NCBI GenBank assembly: GCA_903927965.1
Contig: CAIYPA010000283.1
Coordinates: forward strand, 1-39,098
Direction: 5' to 3'
Source of the DNA: an uncultured Bacteroidia bacterium
Lineage (GTDB): Bacteria; Bacteroidota; Bacteroidia; Bacteroidales; Prolixibacteraceae
DNA: 39,098 nt
Part shown: piece by piece, positions 8,603 to 17,359 of the stretch
Layout of the letters: the number at the start of each line of letters is the position of its first letter
How positions within the stretch are numbered: the stretch's first letter is position 1
Notes under the pieces: model-generated
Databases searched by the model: none
Told to the model about the DNA's origin: nothing
Seen by the model: only the letters and a program-made list of their open reading frames with translations
Program-made: the position numbers and the translations under genes

Positions 8603-8963
8603 ATGGTCGCAGTCTCCACTATCCCTCTCCAGTTTCCCATCTTCGTTCTCCAGTATTCATTTTGTGTTCTGAAATATAACTAGTTATACTCAAATTACGG
8701 GGCAAAGTTATTGATCGCCGGACCGGAAACGTCAAGGGCCTTCCGGTTGCCGCAGATTGAAACCCTTGGTGCGGCAACCTCCGGCACTTCGTGTTTGTTC
8801 AGATTCCCCTTCCGGTCCCTGAGCGAAGTCGAAGGGTGAGGGAGGGGAATCAGACATTCACCCTTGACAAGAATCCGCCCGGCTCAATCTGGTTTGCCCG
8901 AAATTTAATTTTAACGGCGAGCCAGAAGCCACAATAAGTCCGCAGGGCAGCGGCAGATGTGTT
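8603..8963. other. Intergenic region with palindrome, hairpin and repeat
   Basis: No gene seen. It holds a perfect 14-bp palindrome TATAACTAGTTATA at 8675-8688, a leftward promoter-like TAACTTTG (8703-8710 on the minus strand) with TTG 22 bases upstream, and a 10-bp inverted repeat GGTTGCCGCA / TGCGGCAACC at 8745-8754 and 8770-8779. A dispersed repeat word CCCTGAGCGAAGTCGAAGGG lies at 8817-8836. The promoter-like element has no obvious minus-strand gene to serve. Confidence 0.5.
8817..8836. repeat. Short dispersed palindromic repeat
   Basis: CCCTGAGCGAAGTCGAAGGG with imperfect dyad symmetry. From memory this word recurs in intergenic DNA of many Bacteroidota and other genomes; only one copy is seen in this window. 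Confidence 0.5.
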
Positions 8964-9356
8964 ATGGGAAAATCAAGTGTTGCAGAGAAGACCGCCAATG
9001 GTGTTGCAGAAGTTGTTGAAGAAACTACCGTTGAAGCTGTTGCAGCTCCGGTGATGACGGTTGTGAAAAGCGAGATCAAGGAGGAGCCACGGAAGCTCAC
9101 CCTGGACGAGAGGATCCAACGGGTCGAGGACCTCACGATGCTGATCGACAGGTGGAGGACGTTGAACGAAAGCCGCCGTAAGTTGCAGACATTCAACATC
9201 GGGGCAGATACGATGAGTTCGGTGTTGATGCTGAAGGATGCAGCCGGCAATGAGTTCAAGACATCGAATTCGCCAGTGATTGCATCGGTGATCGACGAGA
9301 TGAAACGGACGCTCGATTCAAAAGTCCGTGAGATTGAAAACCAAATCAGTTTTTAA
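8964..9356 (+). CDS. Conserved hypothetical phage-type protein
   Basis: 130 residues starting at the ATG at 8964. The first 45 residues are low-complexity (Ala, Val, Glu rich). Residues 46-90 form a charged, probably helical segment (LTLDERIQRVEDLTMLIDRW), followed by a conserved-looking core around FNIGADTMSSVLMLKDAAGNEF and a C-terminal helix. No domain is recognised. Codon use (more G/C at third positions) matches the SSB-tail gene upstream and the portal-like genes at 15.3-16.7 kb, which suggests they came from one prophage. A strong terminator follows at once. Confidence 0.65.
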   Translation: MGKSSVAEKTANGVAEVVEETTVEAVAAPVMTVVKSEIKEEPRKLTLDERIQRVEDLTMLIDRWRTLNESRRKLQTFNIGADTMSSVLMLKDAAGNEFKTSNSPVIASVIDEMKRTLDSKVREIENQISF

Positions 9357-9357
9357 G

Positions 9358-9388
9358 AAAAGGGGAAGCGAAAGCTTCCCTTTTTTTT
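9358..9388 (+). terminator. Rho-independent terminator
   Basis: GGGAAGC, GAAA tetraloop, GCTTCCC, then eight T, directly after the stop of the preceding gene. Confidence 0.9.
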
Positions 9389-9458
9389 GATCGTGGCGGA
9401 GAAAAAACATAAATGAGATTAAAAATTCTTTTTCATTATTAATCAACATTTTAAACTT

Positions 9459-9466
9459 TATATTTG
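9459..9466 (+). promoter_or_regulatory. -7 element for the SpoIIAA-like gene
   Basis: TATATTTG matches TAnnTTTG exactly. Transcription would begin near 9472, about 80 bases before the ATG at 9552. No exact TTTG at the -33 position. Confidence 0.45.
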
Positions 9467-9551
9467 CCAATTATTCATTTATTTGGAGAAACCAAAAAAA
9501 ACTGAGTAATTGAAAAAAGTATATTATAAATTTAATGTTCGTTTTGAAAAC

Positions 9552-9923
9552 ATGATAGAATATAAATTCAATGAAACTGATGAAATTTTGTTTATTACCG
9601 TGAGTGGTACCTTTGGAATATATCATATGTTTAAAGCAATTGACTCTTTTGCAGATGACAATTCATTGCCAAGAAAACTAAGAATTCTTGAAGATGCACG
9701 ATATTCAAATGTTACATTTACAGAAGAGGAAATACAATTAATAATCGAGAGATTAAAGAGCCATTTATTTAAATTCGATTCAATTCGTCACGCTTTAATT
9801 CATTTGGATCCTGTTAATACCGCTTTTGCAATGCTTGTTGGCGATAGGTTATCGGGTGGAAATTATATATTAAAAGTTTTTTCAGATGAGGATTATGCTA
9901 TTCACTGGTTGCATTTAGGTTGA
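9552..9923 (+). CDS. SpoIIAA-like (STAS-related) small protein
   Basis: 123 residues from the ATG at 9552. An upstream in-frame TTG at 9510 would add 14 residues but lacks support. The pattern (ILFITVSGTFGIYHMFKAID near the N-terminus, RILEDARYSNVTF, then LIERLKSH, and FSDEDYAIHWL at the end) fits the small stand-alone STAS/SpoIIAA-like family common in Bacteroidota. Such proteins are thought to work in signalling or stress; the exact partner is unknown. It lies next to two sensory genes but has its own promoter. Composition is AT-rich, unlike the phage-type gene before it. Confidence 0.7.
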   Translation: MIEYKFNETDEILFITVSGTFGIYHMFKAIDSFADDNSLPRKLRILEDARYSNVTFTEEEIQLIIERLKSHLFKFDSIRHALIHLDPVNTAFAMLVGDRLSGGNYILKVFSDEDYAIHWLHLG

Positions 9924-9982
9924 CAACGTCGTTATAAGATCATTAGTAACTAAAAGAATCAATAAAAATGCAAATAAACCAT

Positions 9983-9990
9983 TACCTTTG
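9983..9990 (+). promoter_or_regulatory. -7 element for the CheB-CheR-PAS gene
   Basis: TACCTTTG is an exact TAnnTTTG match. Transcription would begin near 9996, about 33 bases before an ATG at 10029 and 190 bases before the ATG at 10186. The short distance to 10029 favours that ATG as the ancestral start. Confidence 0.5.
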
Positions 9991-10028
9991 TTTAGACGAT
10001 ATGCCTTTGAACTGAAATATTTACGGCC

Positions 10029-10136
10029 ATGAAGAAATCGGACAAGTCGGAACAAGAATATAACCGGCCTCAAAAGCCAGAATCACCCCTTGTGACCAAG
10101 AAAAACAACCTACAGCCCCCCCCCAACAGGCAATAA
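10029..10136 (+). other. Out-of-frame N-terminal extension of the CheB-CheR gene with C9 tract
   Basis: ATG at 10029 opens a frame beginning MKKSDKSEQEYNRPQKPESP that runs to a TAA at 10134-10136. Nine consecutive C lie at 10116-10124. With eight C instead of nine, the frame would read on without a stop through 10153 and 10186 into the CheB domain, adding about 52 residues. The tract could be a slipped-strand phase switch, a fixed frameshift, or a sequencing/assembly error. Confidence 0.6.
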
Positions 10137-10185
10137 AAGTGCTTCAGGGGTCTTGTTGTCAGCTATATACAAAAAATACAATATC

Positions 10186-13062
10186 ATGAATCTCCAAGAA
10201 TTTCCAATCGTTGGCATTGGTGCCTCGGCTGGTGGTCTTGAGGCACTTGAGCAGTTTTTTTACAATATGCCTTTGGACAATGGAATGGCTTTCGTGGTGA
10301 TACAACACCTTGATCCAAATCATGTTGGCATTATGCCAGAATTGTTGCAACGAATTACGACCATGAAAGTCTATCAGGCCAGCGACAATCTGAAAGTGAA
10401 ACCAAATTGTGTTTATGTCATACCACCCAACAAGAATCTTTCGATCCTGCGTGGTGTCCTGCAGTTGTTCGATCAGGTCCTGACACACGGCCTTCGTTTA
10501 CCCATTGATATTTTCTTCCGTTCTCTTGCTGACGACTCACTGGATAAAAGCATCGCGATTATCCTTTCGGGAATGGGATCGGACGGCAGCCTTGGATTAA
10601 AGGCCATCAAAGAAAAGAATGGCATTGTGCTGGTTCAGTCTCCTGAGTCGGCAAAGTTTGACGGAATGCCCCGAAGTGCCATCGATGCTGTAATTGCTGA
10701 TGTTATTGCCCCGGCTCAGGAATTGCCCACAAAACTCCTTGATTTCCTGAAGTTCATTCCGATTGTTAATACTGAAGCGGAATTTGATGATAAAAGCAAA
10801 AGCAACCTTGATAAAATTATCATCCTGATCCGGGAACAAACGGGTCACGACTTTTCACTTTACAGGAAAAACACCTTGTTTCGTCGTATCGAACGGCGAA
10901 AGGGCATACACCAGATCGACAAGCTGAGTACCTATGTACGATTCTGTCAGGAAAACCCAAAAGAAGTTGAGATCCTTTTTAAAGAGATCTTGATTGGTGT
11001 GACCAGCTTTTTCAGGGATCCCGAGGTATGGGAAAAACTAAGGGAACAAATCATTCCTGAAATGATCGGTAAAATGCCCAACAGAACCCTTCTACATGCA
11101 TGGGTTGTGGCTTGCTCAACAGGTGAAGAGGCTTATTCATTGGCCATTGCATTTAAAGAGGCTCTTGTTGAAACGAAAAATAAAGCAAACCTTAGCTTGC
11201 AGATTTTCGCTACCGATCTCGACCAGGATGCCATTGAAAAAGCCCGTAAGGGGCTTTATTCATTAAACATTGTAAACGATGTTTCCCCTGAACGGCTTGG
11301 CCGTTTTTTTACCCTTGAATCTGATGGATACCGGGTTGTGGCATCCATTCGCGAGATGGTGGTATTTGCACCACACAATGTGATCAAGGATCCGCCATTT
11401 ACCAAACTCAATATTCTGACCTGCCGGAATATGCTGATCTATCTGGAGCCCGAATTACAGAAAAAGCTGATCGCATTGTTTAATTACAGCCTTAATCCTG
11501 GTGGGGTAATGGTGTTGGGAACAGCCGAATCTTTTAACAAGCAAAGCGTTGGTTTTAAAGAGATTGACGGTAAATTTAAAATTTATTCCCGTTTATCAGC
11601 ACCCTCGTTTTCTGAACTCAATGATTTTCCAAGCTCTTTTGTTCACAGGAAAGCCAGGAAAACAGACAGTTCTCCTTTACCCAAGGTTGTTGAAAATATA
11701 CAAACCATTGCTGATCAGGTAATCATTCAACGGTTTTCTCCTGCAAGTGTTTTGGTAAACGAAAAAGGCGATATCATTTACATGACCGGCCGCATCGGAA
11801 AATACCTGGAACCGGTTGCGGGCAAAGCAACCTATAATATTTATGTGATGGCGCGGGAGGGTTTACGCGACGAACTTCCTGGTGCCATTCGTAAAGCAGC
11901 ACAAAATTCCGACGAAGTTTTTTTGCGAAACCTAAAGGTTGGAACCAATGGGGGTACCCTTATTGTTGATGTTACACTTCAATGTATGGATACCCAGAAT
12001 TCGATTAAAGGACTGGTCATGGTCCTGTTTACCGACGTTACAGCAAAAGTCGAACAGGATGAAAATCTAAAGTCAGGGAAAAGGAATTCAAGCGTACTGG
12101 TAAAGGAGATGGAGGGTAAACTGAGGAGAAGCCAGGAAAACATGCAACACCTTCTGGAAGAAATGCAGACCTCGCAGGAAGAACTTAAATCAACAAATGA
12201 AGAGTTGCAATCGACTAATGAGGAATTGCAGAGTACCAATGAAGAAATCACCACTTCAAAAGAAGAGATGCAGAGCCTTAACGAAGAACTACAAGCCGTT
12301 AATGTTGAGTTACAAAGCAAAGTAGTCGATTTTGTACATGCTAACGACGACATGAAGAACTTGCTCAACAGTACGGGAGTTGCAACGCTTTTTCTAGATA
12401 AAGAATTGAAAATCAGGAAATATACGGATCAGGTAGTCAATATAATCAAGCTTCGTAATGGGGATATTGGCAGATATTTTACCGATCTTGCCTCAGATCT
12501 GAAATATCCCGAAATAGAAAATCATGCACAACAGGTTCTTGATACCCTCATATCTAAAGAAACTCCAATTACAACAGAAGATGGACGATGGTTTAATGTG
12601 CGGATTATGCCATATCGTACCCAGGATGATTTTATTGATGGACTGGTCATCACGTTCATAGACATCACTGCGGCTAAAAAGGCTGAGGCTGCATTGACCA
12701 TTTCGGAAAGTAAATACAGGGGCCTTTTTGAATCGGCGAAAGATGGAATCCTTGTCCTGGATGCTGAAACAGGGATGATTAAGGACGTAAACCCATTCTT
12801 GATCGGATTATTGGGCTATTCAAAAGAACAATTCATTGAAAAAACAATCTGGCAAATCGGTTTTTTTAAAGATATAGTCGCCAACAAAGATAAATTTCTT
12901 GAATTGCAAAAAAAAGAGATTGTCCGGTATAAAAACCTCCCGCTCGAAACTGCTGATGGACGGACAATTAATGTGGAATTTGTCAGCAATGTTTATATAA
13001 TTGCCCATATTAAGGTCATCCAATGCTTCATCCGTGAAACATTGGCAAGTGAAGAAAAATAG
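10186..13062 (+). CDS. CheB methylesterase - CheR methyltransferase - PAS fusion protein
   Basis: 958 residues from the ATG at 10186. Order: CheB methylesterase (about 5-190) with the catalytic triad visible as S14 (GIGASAGG), H41 (VIQHLDPNH) and D133 (SGMGSDGS), but no receiver domain; CheR N- and C-terminal domains (about 200-475) with STGEEAYSLAIA as the SAM-binding loop and ILTCRNMLIYL; a PAS-like stretch; a coiled coil of repeated STNEELQ heptads (about 645-715); two further PAS domains. Stand-alone CheB-CheR-PAS proteins are usually signalling modules rather than classical chemotaxis parts. The protein ends in ETLASEEK just after the last PAS fold, shorter than relatives that continue into a kinase. 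The hybrid kinase gene begins 13 bases later, so the two likely act together. Confidence 0.9.
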   Translation: MNLQEFPIVGIGASAGGLEALEQFFYNMPLDNGMAFVVIQHLDPNHVGIMPELLQRITTMKVYQASDNLKVKPNCVYVIPPNKNLSILRGVLQLFDQVLTHGLRLPIDIFFRSLADDSLDKSIAIILSGMGSDGSLGLKAIKEKNGIVLVQSPESAKFDGMPRSAIDAVIADVIAPAQELPTKLLDFLKFIPIVNTEAEFDDKSKSNLDKIIILIREQTGHDFSLYRKNTLFRRIERRKGIHQIDKLSTYVRFCQENPKEVEILFKEILIGVTSFFRDPEVWEKLREQIIPEMIGKMPNRTLLHAWVVACSTGEEAYSLAIAFKEALVETKNKANLSLQIFATDLDQDAIEKARKGLYSLNIVNDVSPERLGRFFTLESDGYRVVASIREMVVFAPHNVIKDPPFTKLNILTCRNMLIYLEPELQKKLIALFNYSLNPGGVMVLGTAESFNKQSVGFKEIDGKFKIYSRLSAPSFSELNDFPSSFVHRKARKTDSSPLPKVVENIQTIADQVIIQRFSPASVLVNEKGDIIYMTGRIGKYLEPVAGKATYNIYVMAREGLRDELPGAIRKAAQNSDEVFLRNLKVGTNGGTLIVDVTLQCMDTQNSIKGLVMVLFTDVTAKVEQDENLKSGKRNSSVLVKEMEGKLRRSQENMQHLLEEMQTSQEELKSTNEELQSTNEELQSTNEEITTSKEEMQSLNEELQAVNVELQSKVVDFVHANDDMKNLLNSTGVATLFLDKELKIRKYTDQVVNIIKLRNGDIGRYFTDLASDLKYPEIENHAQQVLDTLISKETPITTEDGRWFNVRIMPYRTQDDFIDGLVITFIDITAAKKAEAALTISESKYRGLFESAKDGILVLDAETGMIKDVNPFLIGLLGYSKEQFIEKTIWQIGFFKDIVANKDKFLELQKKEIVRYKNLPLETADGRTINVEFVSNVYIIAHIKVIQCFIRETLASEEK

Positions 13063-13075
13063 TAAATCTTACACA

Positions 13076-15181
13076 ATGGAAAAGGAAAACACAGCAGATG
13101 GGGCAAACCTTCGCAAGCAAGCCGAGGAATTGTTAAGCATCAGATCAACCAAAACAATAGCGGAACTATCAGAAGCAGAGGTATATAAACTCCTTCATGA
13201 ACCTCAGGTACATCAGATTGAATTGGAGCTTCAGAACAAGGAACTTATCCTGGCAAAAGAAGAAGTTGAAATTGTTTCTGAAAAATACATCGATCTGTAC
13301 GATTTTTCGCCATCCGGTTATTTTACACTCTCCAGACAAGGTGAAATACTTCAGTTAAACCTTACAGGTGCAAAAATATTGGGTAAAGAGCGGTCTCAAT
13401 TGATCAGGCAACGATTTCAACATTTCGTATCCAAAGATTCACAACCAGTCTTCAGTCATTTCCTGAGTTCGGCATTTGGTGATTGTACAAATGGTGGTTG
13501 TGAATTGAGCTTATCGACAATGGTAGGCGGGCCCAGAATTGCCCACCTAGACGGCATCGTTATGGAAAATGGAGAAAATTGCTACATTACTGCAACAGAT
13601 ATTACACAGCGCAAACAGGCTGAGTTGGAGCTTCAGTTGAGCCACGAGTTTAATCAATCATTGCTGAAAACCATCCCTTTTGGAATGGACATTGTGGATG
13701 AAAATGGATCCATCCTATTTTTGAGCGAAAGCTTTAAGCAACATATCGGAGAAACAGGTATTGGTAAAAAATGCTGGGAAATGTACCGTGACGATCAGAA
13801 ACAGTGCCTGGGATGTCCTTTGCATTGGGGAATTCAGGTCGGCGAGACTAAAAAATATGAAACCAGCGATGTGATGGGAGGAAGGGTATTTGAAATCAGC
13901 CACACTGGGATGATTTTTAATGACAAAAAGGCTCTATTGGAAATCTTTATTGACATCACGCAACGAAAAGAGGCAGAGTTGGAATTGATTTTTGCCAAAG
14001 AACAAGCACAGGAAAGCGATCGGTTGAAATCGGCCTTTCTGGCCAATATGAGCCACGAAATCCGTACACCCATGAATGGCATCCTGGGCTTTGCCGAACT
14101 TCTTAAAGAACCAAAGTTGACCAATGAAGAACAAATGGAATACATCGGTATCATAGAGAAAAGCGGGGTCCGCATGTTGAATATCATTAACGATATTATT
14201 TCCATTTCTAAAATCGAATCGGGTTTAATGAACGTTTTCCTTTCGGAAACCAACATCAACGAGCAGATCGAATACCTATTTACGTTCTTTAAACCTGAAG
14301 TCTATAAAAAGGGGATGCAGCTTACATTCAGGAATGGATTGGAGAAGAAAGCTGCCATAATAACTACTGACCGTGAAAAGGTTTATGCCATCCTCACCAA
14401 CCTTATCAAAAATGCGATCAAATATAGCGATACCGGTTCAATCGAATTTGGTTACGATCTTGTAGAGGCGCAATTCATTGCGCCTCTACAAGGCATTGCG
14501 ACACAGCATTGCAATACATTGCAATTCTTCGTAAAAGATACAGGCATTGGAATTCCCAAAGAAAGGCAAAAAGCCATTTTTGAACGGTTTATTCAGGCTG
14601 ATATTGGAGACAAAAGGGCTTATGAGGGAGCTGGCCTGGGTTTGGCCATTACCAAGGCGTATGTCGAAATGATGGGTGGGAAAATTTGGGTCGAAAGCGA
14701 AGCCGGCAAAGGGTCGGTATTTTATTTCACCTTACCCTACAAAGGTGAGGATCATGAAAACAACATTATCCACAATGCAATTCCTGAACTTGCCCCTGAA
14801 TATCAAATAAAACTCATCAAAATATTAATAGCTGAAGATGATGAAGTTTCTGCTGAATTTCTGAAACTGATCCTGGGTAAATATGCCAAAGATATTATAT
14901 TGGTCCGGAACGGATTTGATGCCATTGAAGCCTGCCACAAAAATACCGATATTGACCTGGTGTTGATGGATATAAAAATGCCAGTAATGGGCGGGTACGA
15001 AGGGATTCACGAAATCCGTAAATTTAACAAGGAGGTCATCATCATCGTGCAAACAGCCTACGCGCTTACAAGCGAAAGAAGAAAGGCAAAATCTGAAGGG
15101 TGCAATGATTACATTACAAAACCAATTGACCGCAATGCTTTGATGGCGTTGCTCCAAAAATATTTCAAAAAAAACTATTGA
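13076..15181 (+). CDS. PAS-containing hybrid sensor histidine kinase / response regulator
   Basis: 701 residues from ATG 13076, the first good start after the upstream stop (an in-frame ATG at 13001 overlaps the previous gene). Order: a coiled N-terminus, PAS (about 60-180), a second PAS with a Cys-rich loop (QKQCLGCPLHW), HisKA with phospho-acceptor H327 in MSHEIRTPMNG, HATPase with N-box TNLIKNAIKYS, DTGIGIP and GAGLGLAI, and a C-terminal receiver with phospho-acceptor D632 in VLMDIKMP. No transmembrane segment, so a cytoplasmic sensor. Oddity: about 19 residues (VEAQFIAPLQGIATQHCNT) between the N-box and DTGIGIP are encoded by a palindromic DNA repeat inserted in frame. A terminator follows. 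Confidence 0.92.
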   Translation: MEKENTADGANLRKQAEELLSIRSTKTIAELSEAEVYKLLHEPQVHQIELELQNKELILAKEEVEIVSEKYIDLYDFSPSGYFTLSRQGEILQLNLTGAKILGKERSQLIRQRFQHFVSKDSQPVFSHFLSSAFGDCTNGGCELSLSTMVGGPRIAHLDGIVMENGENCYITATDITQRKQAELELQLSHEFNQSLLKTIPFGMDIVDENGSILFLSESFKQHIGETGIGKKCWEMYRDDQKQCLGCPLHWGIQVGETKKYETSDVMGGRVFEISHTGMIFNDKKALLEIFIDITQRKEAELELIFAKEQAQESDRLKSAFLANMSHEIRTPMNGILGFAELLKEPKLTNEEQMEYIGIIEKSGVRMLNIINDIISISKIESGLMNVFLSETNINEQIEYLFTFFKPEVYKKGMQLTFRNGLEKKAAIITTDREKVYAILTNLIKNAIKYSDTGSIEFGYDLVEAQFIAPLQGIATQHCNTLQFFVKDTGIGIPKERQKAIFERFIQADIGDKRAYEGAGLGLAITKAYVEMMGGKIWVESEAGKGSVFYFTLPYKGEDHENNIIHNAIPELAPEYQIKLIKILIAEDDEVSAEFLKLILGKYAKDIILVRNGFDAIEACHKNTDIDLVLMDIKMPVMGGYEGIHEIRKFNKEVIIIVQTAYALTSERRKAKSEGCNDYITKPIDRNALMALLQKYFKKNY
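14459..14492. repeat. Palindromic repeat inserted inside the histidine kinase gene
   Basis: Two perfect 16-base arms (left CTTGTAGAGGCGCAAT, right its exact reverse complement) separated by two bases. The following 28 bases carry repeated GCATTGC/GCAATAC-like words, so the inserted unit probably spans about 14457-14521. Its length in coding terms (about 57-63 bp) preserves the frame. From memory, this GTAGAGGCGCAAT word belongs to a dispersed intergenic palindrome family found in several phyla. Confidence 0.8.
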
Positions 15182-15215
15182 AAAGATTCATGTCATAAAG
15201 TTGAATTTTTGAAAG

Positions 15216-15243
15216 AAGCCCGGTGATGTGCCGGGCTTTTTTG
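15216..15243 (+). terminator. Rho-independent terminator after the histidine kinase gene
   Basis: AAGCCCGG, seven-base loop, CCGGGC, then seven T, 35 bases after the stop codon. Confidence 0.9.
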
Positions 15244-15324
15244 TCCTTTCCCCCTCCCTACCTGTCATCTATTTTTGCCCAAAATTCGTACAATTCGTAA
15301 TCAATCGTGCAATCCGTAATTTTT

Positions 15325-15609
15325 ATGGCAGAAATACAATCCATCCGGCGCAACCTTGCGCTCAAAGAATTGGAGGCAAAAGAAACACCCGACGGCAAAC
15401 AGGTTGCCTTCTCGATAAGGTTCGTCACCAAAAATGGCGAAATTGTTTTTATTCCCCGAGCCGTGGCAGCAGGCCTTCGCTTCGACATGAAAAGCAACCG
15501 GATGCGGGGCGTTGTGCCAGTCGATGCGCAAAACAGGGCCACCGGCCATGTAACCCCTTTTCACATAGACGGAATGATCGAATTCAATGACATGAAAATC
15601 AAACTCTAA
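15325..15609 (+). CDS. Conserved hypothetical phage-type protein upstream of portal-like gene
   Basis: 94 residues from the ATG at 15325 (an upstream in-frame ATG at 15307 adds six residues without support). The segment beginning IRRNLALKELEA, FSIRFVTKNGEIVFIPRA and the closing IEFNDMKIKL resemble, from memory, a small conserved protein that precedes portal-like genes in Bacteroidota prophages. Function unknown. Its TAA stop shares a base with the next ATG (TAATG), so translation of the two is coupled. GC-rich third positions match the phage-type genes at 8.2-9.4 kb. Confidence 0.65.
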   Translation: MAEIQSIRRNLALKELEAKETPDGKQVAFSIRFVTKNGEIVFIPRAVAAGLRFDMKSNRMRGVVPVDAQNRATGHVTPFHIDGMIEFNDMKIKL

Positions 15610-16667
15610 TGGCAAACATCCTTTACAACAAATCGGGCATCCCGTTGATGGTCTATTCAAAAAGTTACCAGGCCAACACCACCGGAACGCCTGCCGATAA
15701 GCTCAAGAACACGGCACAGCCCAAAAACCCGTTGGAAGATTTTACCACCGTTGGCGGAATCAAAATATCATCATGGGGAGCTGCCAACGATTTCCCATCG
15801 AAGGCAGATGCGATCATCAGCAGCGTCGGTGTGCTGAACAGCGGACTGAAGTTCACGCGGAACTTCACTTTGGGCCAGGGGATATTTGCCTGCAAGGTTG
15901 CCGATTACGATGAAGCAGGGAACGAAATACTTGAGCGCGTAAAGGACAAATCGCTCGTGGTGTTCGCCAATTCGCGCCTGGTCCGCAAATACATGGCAAA
16001 AGCCCTTCGCGATTACTTGAAATTTGGGTGTGCGTTCGTGCAGGTACTCATGAACGCCGATGGATCGCAAATCGTTGGCATAAACACCATTAATGCAAAA
16101 TATTGCCGTTTGGAGTTTGCCGATCCGCAGACCGGGACGGTGAACCGCTGCGTCGTTTCGGGCAAATGGCCAGATGCACCTGCCGAAGGGCAATATCAGG
16201 TTTATGATGTGCTGGACGATTACGACCCGTTCGCCGACCTCCAGCGCCGCAGTTATGGCAACAAAACTGCCGGCAAATCGTTTGTCTATGTGATCCGCGA
16301 CAGTTGGGGCAACGGGGAGTATTACAGTTCCCCTATCTGGTGGGCCTCCTACCTGGCCGGATGGGTGGACATTGCCAAAACTGTCCCTTCGTTCCTGAAA
16401 AAAGCCTACGAAAACCAGATTACTTGGAAATGGCACATCCAGATCCCGTATGCCCTTTGGGACAAGCAGTTCCCCAAAACCGATTTCGCCAACATCGAAC
16501 TTCGCAAACAGGACATCGATAGCTACATGGACGGTATCGAGGCGAACTTGTGCGGAACGGAAGGGGCGGACAAACGGAATATTAAATGGTTAGCACTTAA
16601 TGTATTAGGACGAATTCCCTCCCGAAGTTGTCATTGCGAACCCTGCTTCTTTAGATCAAATGGTTAG
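15609..16667 (+). pseudogene. Portal-like phage protein, C-terminally truncated
   Basis: An open frame of 352 codons. The first about 325 residues look intact: SSWGAANDFPSKADAIISSV near residue 60, LVRKYMAKALRDYLKFGCAF, a long middle, then DSYMDGIEANLCGTEGADKRN. The WG..NDFP signature resembles portal-like capsid proteins of Bacteroidota prophages (from memory; not a formal match). After about 16585 the composition and style change, and the last codons read through intergenic repeat DNA (CATTGCGA followed by a hairpin). The real C-terminus, probably another 100 or more residues, is missing. No terminase, capsid or tail gene follows. I read it as a dead prophage relic. Confidence 0.6.
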
Positions 16668-16697
16668 CAGAATTATGAAGCAGGGTGAAGCAATCCC
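16634..16697. repeat. Inverted repeat at the portal truncation point
   Basis: CCCTGCTTC (16641-16649) and GAAGCAGGG (16677-16685) form perfect 9-base arms, flanked outside by CATTGCGA and TGAAGCAATCCC. These are typical words of the dispersed CATTGCG...GCAATCCC repeat family of Bacteroidota intergenic DNA. The portal-like frame dies inside it. Confidence 0.65.
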
Positions 16698-16713
16698 ATC
16701 TTTGAACCACAGT

Positions 16714-16836
16714 CCAGAACAATGTTATTGGCACAGTACTTCTTTGGATGGGATTGCTTTGGAGTGCAGGTGAACTTCTTTCAAATTTAGTCCAGTGCTG
16801 CACTCCGCGCAATGACAGGTACTGAGGGAGATGGTG
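16714..16836. repeat. Degenerate dispersed repeat, copy 1
   Basis: Begins CCAGAACAATGTT, contains GGGATTGCTTT and CCGCGCAATGACAGGT, and ends with GAGGGAGA. The same words occur in the same order and orientation in the copy at 17360-17522. Confidence 0.65.
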
Positions 16837-17359
16837 CTGAGATGCTGCTTGCAACCTTCTGCAAGCTTTTAAAACTTTGTGGCACAATCAACAATTGGAT
16901 TTTTCCGGTTTCCATTCTCCCTTCTACGGATTCCGTAATTCCCAATTCTATGGCCATCGAACTATGTTTTCTTTGCGGCGCATAGAACATTCGCTCTCCC
17001 AACGCCTGTCTGATTGCGCCTCTGTTGTATGGGTCAATCATTTATTCTACAATACTTTAACACCTACGTTGTATTGACTGTGCTAAAAGTTCATCTGGGT
17101 TTCCAAAACCGGGTAGTCCATAACTACCAATTCGGAAACGTTTCAATATCCCTCCGTGGTCAATTCCCCAGCGGGGATAAACATCAATAGCCCTGGGTAA
17201 GCGGTCTGGAAACAGAACTCTGTAATGGGTAAAAGTACCTTGGACCGCGCAACCCAAGGTAAAAGATCACCAGCCAAACCGTCCGTGATCAAAAGTCCGG
17301 AAAAGTGCAAAGCACCCTTCGGACAGGGAGAAAAGATGTTTGGAAATTGATGGCATCAT

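Noticed and set aside
13001-13075. Earlier start for the histidine kinase
   Set aside because: It overlaps the end of the CheB-CheR gene in another frame; ATG 13076 fits the gene spacing better.
16787-17041. Minus-strand frame considered as a transposase or four-helix-bundle fragment
   Set aside because: No motif of either family could be matched; its end runs through a repeat.
17057-17257. Minus-strand open frame with FPDRLPRAIDVYPRWGIDHG
   Set aside because: Lies in repeat-rich intergenic DNA; the wording looks like translated repeat rather than protein.
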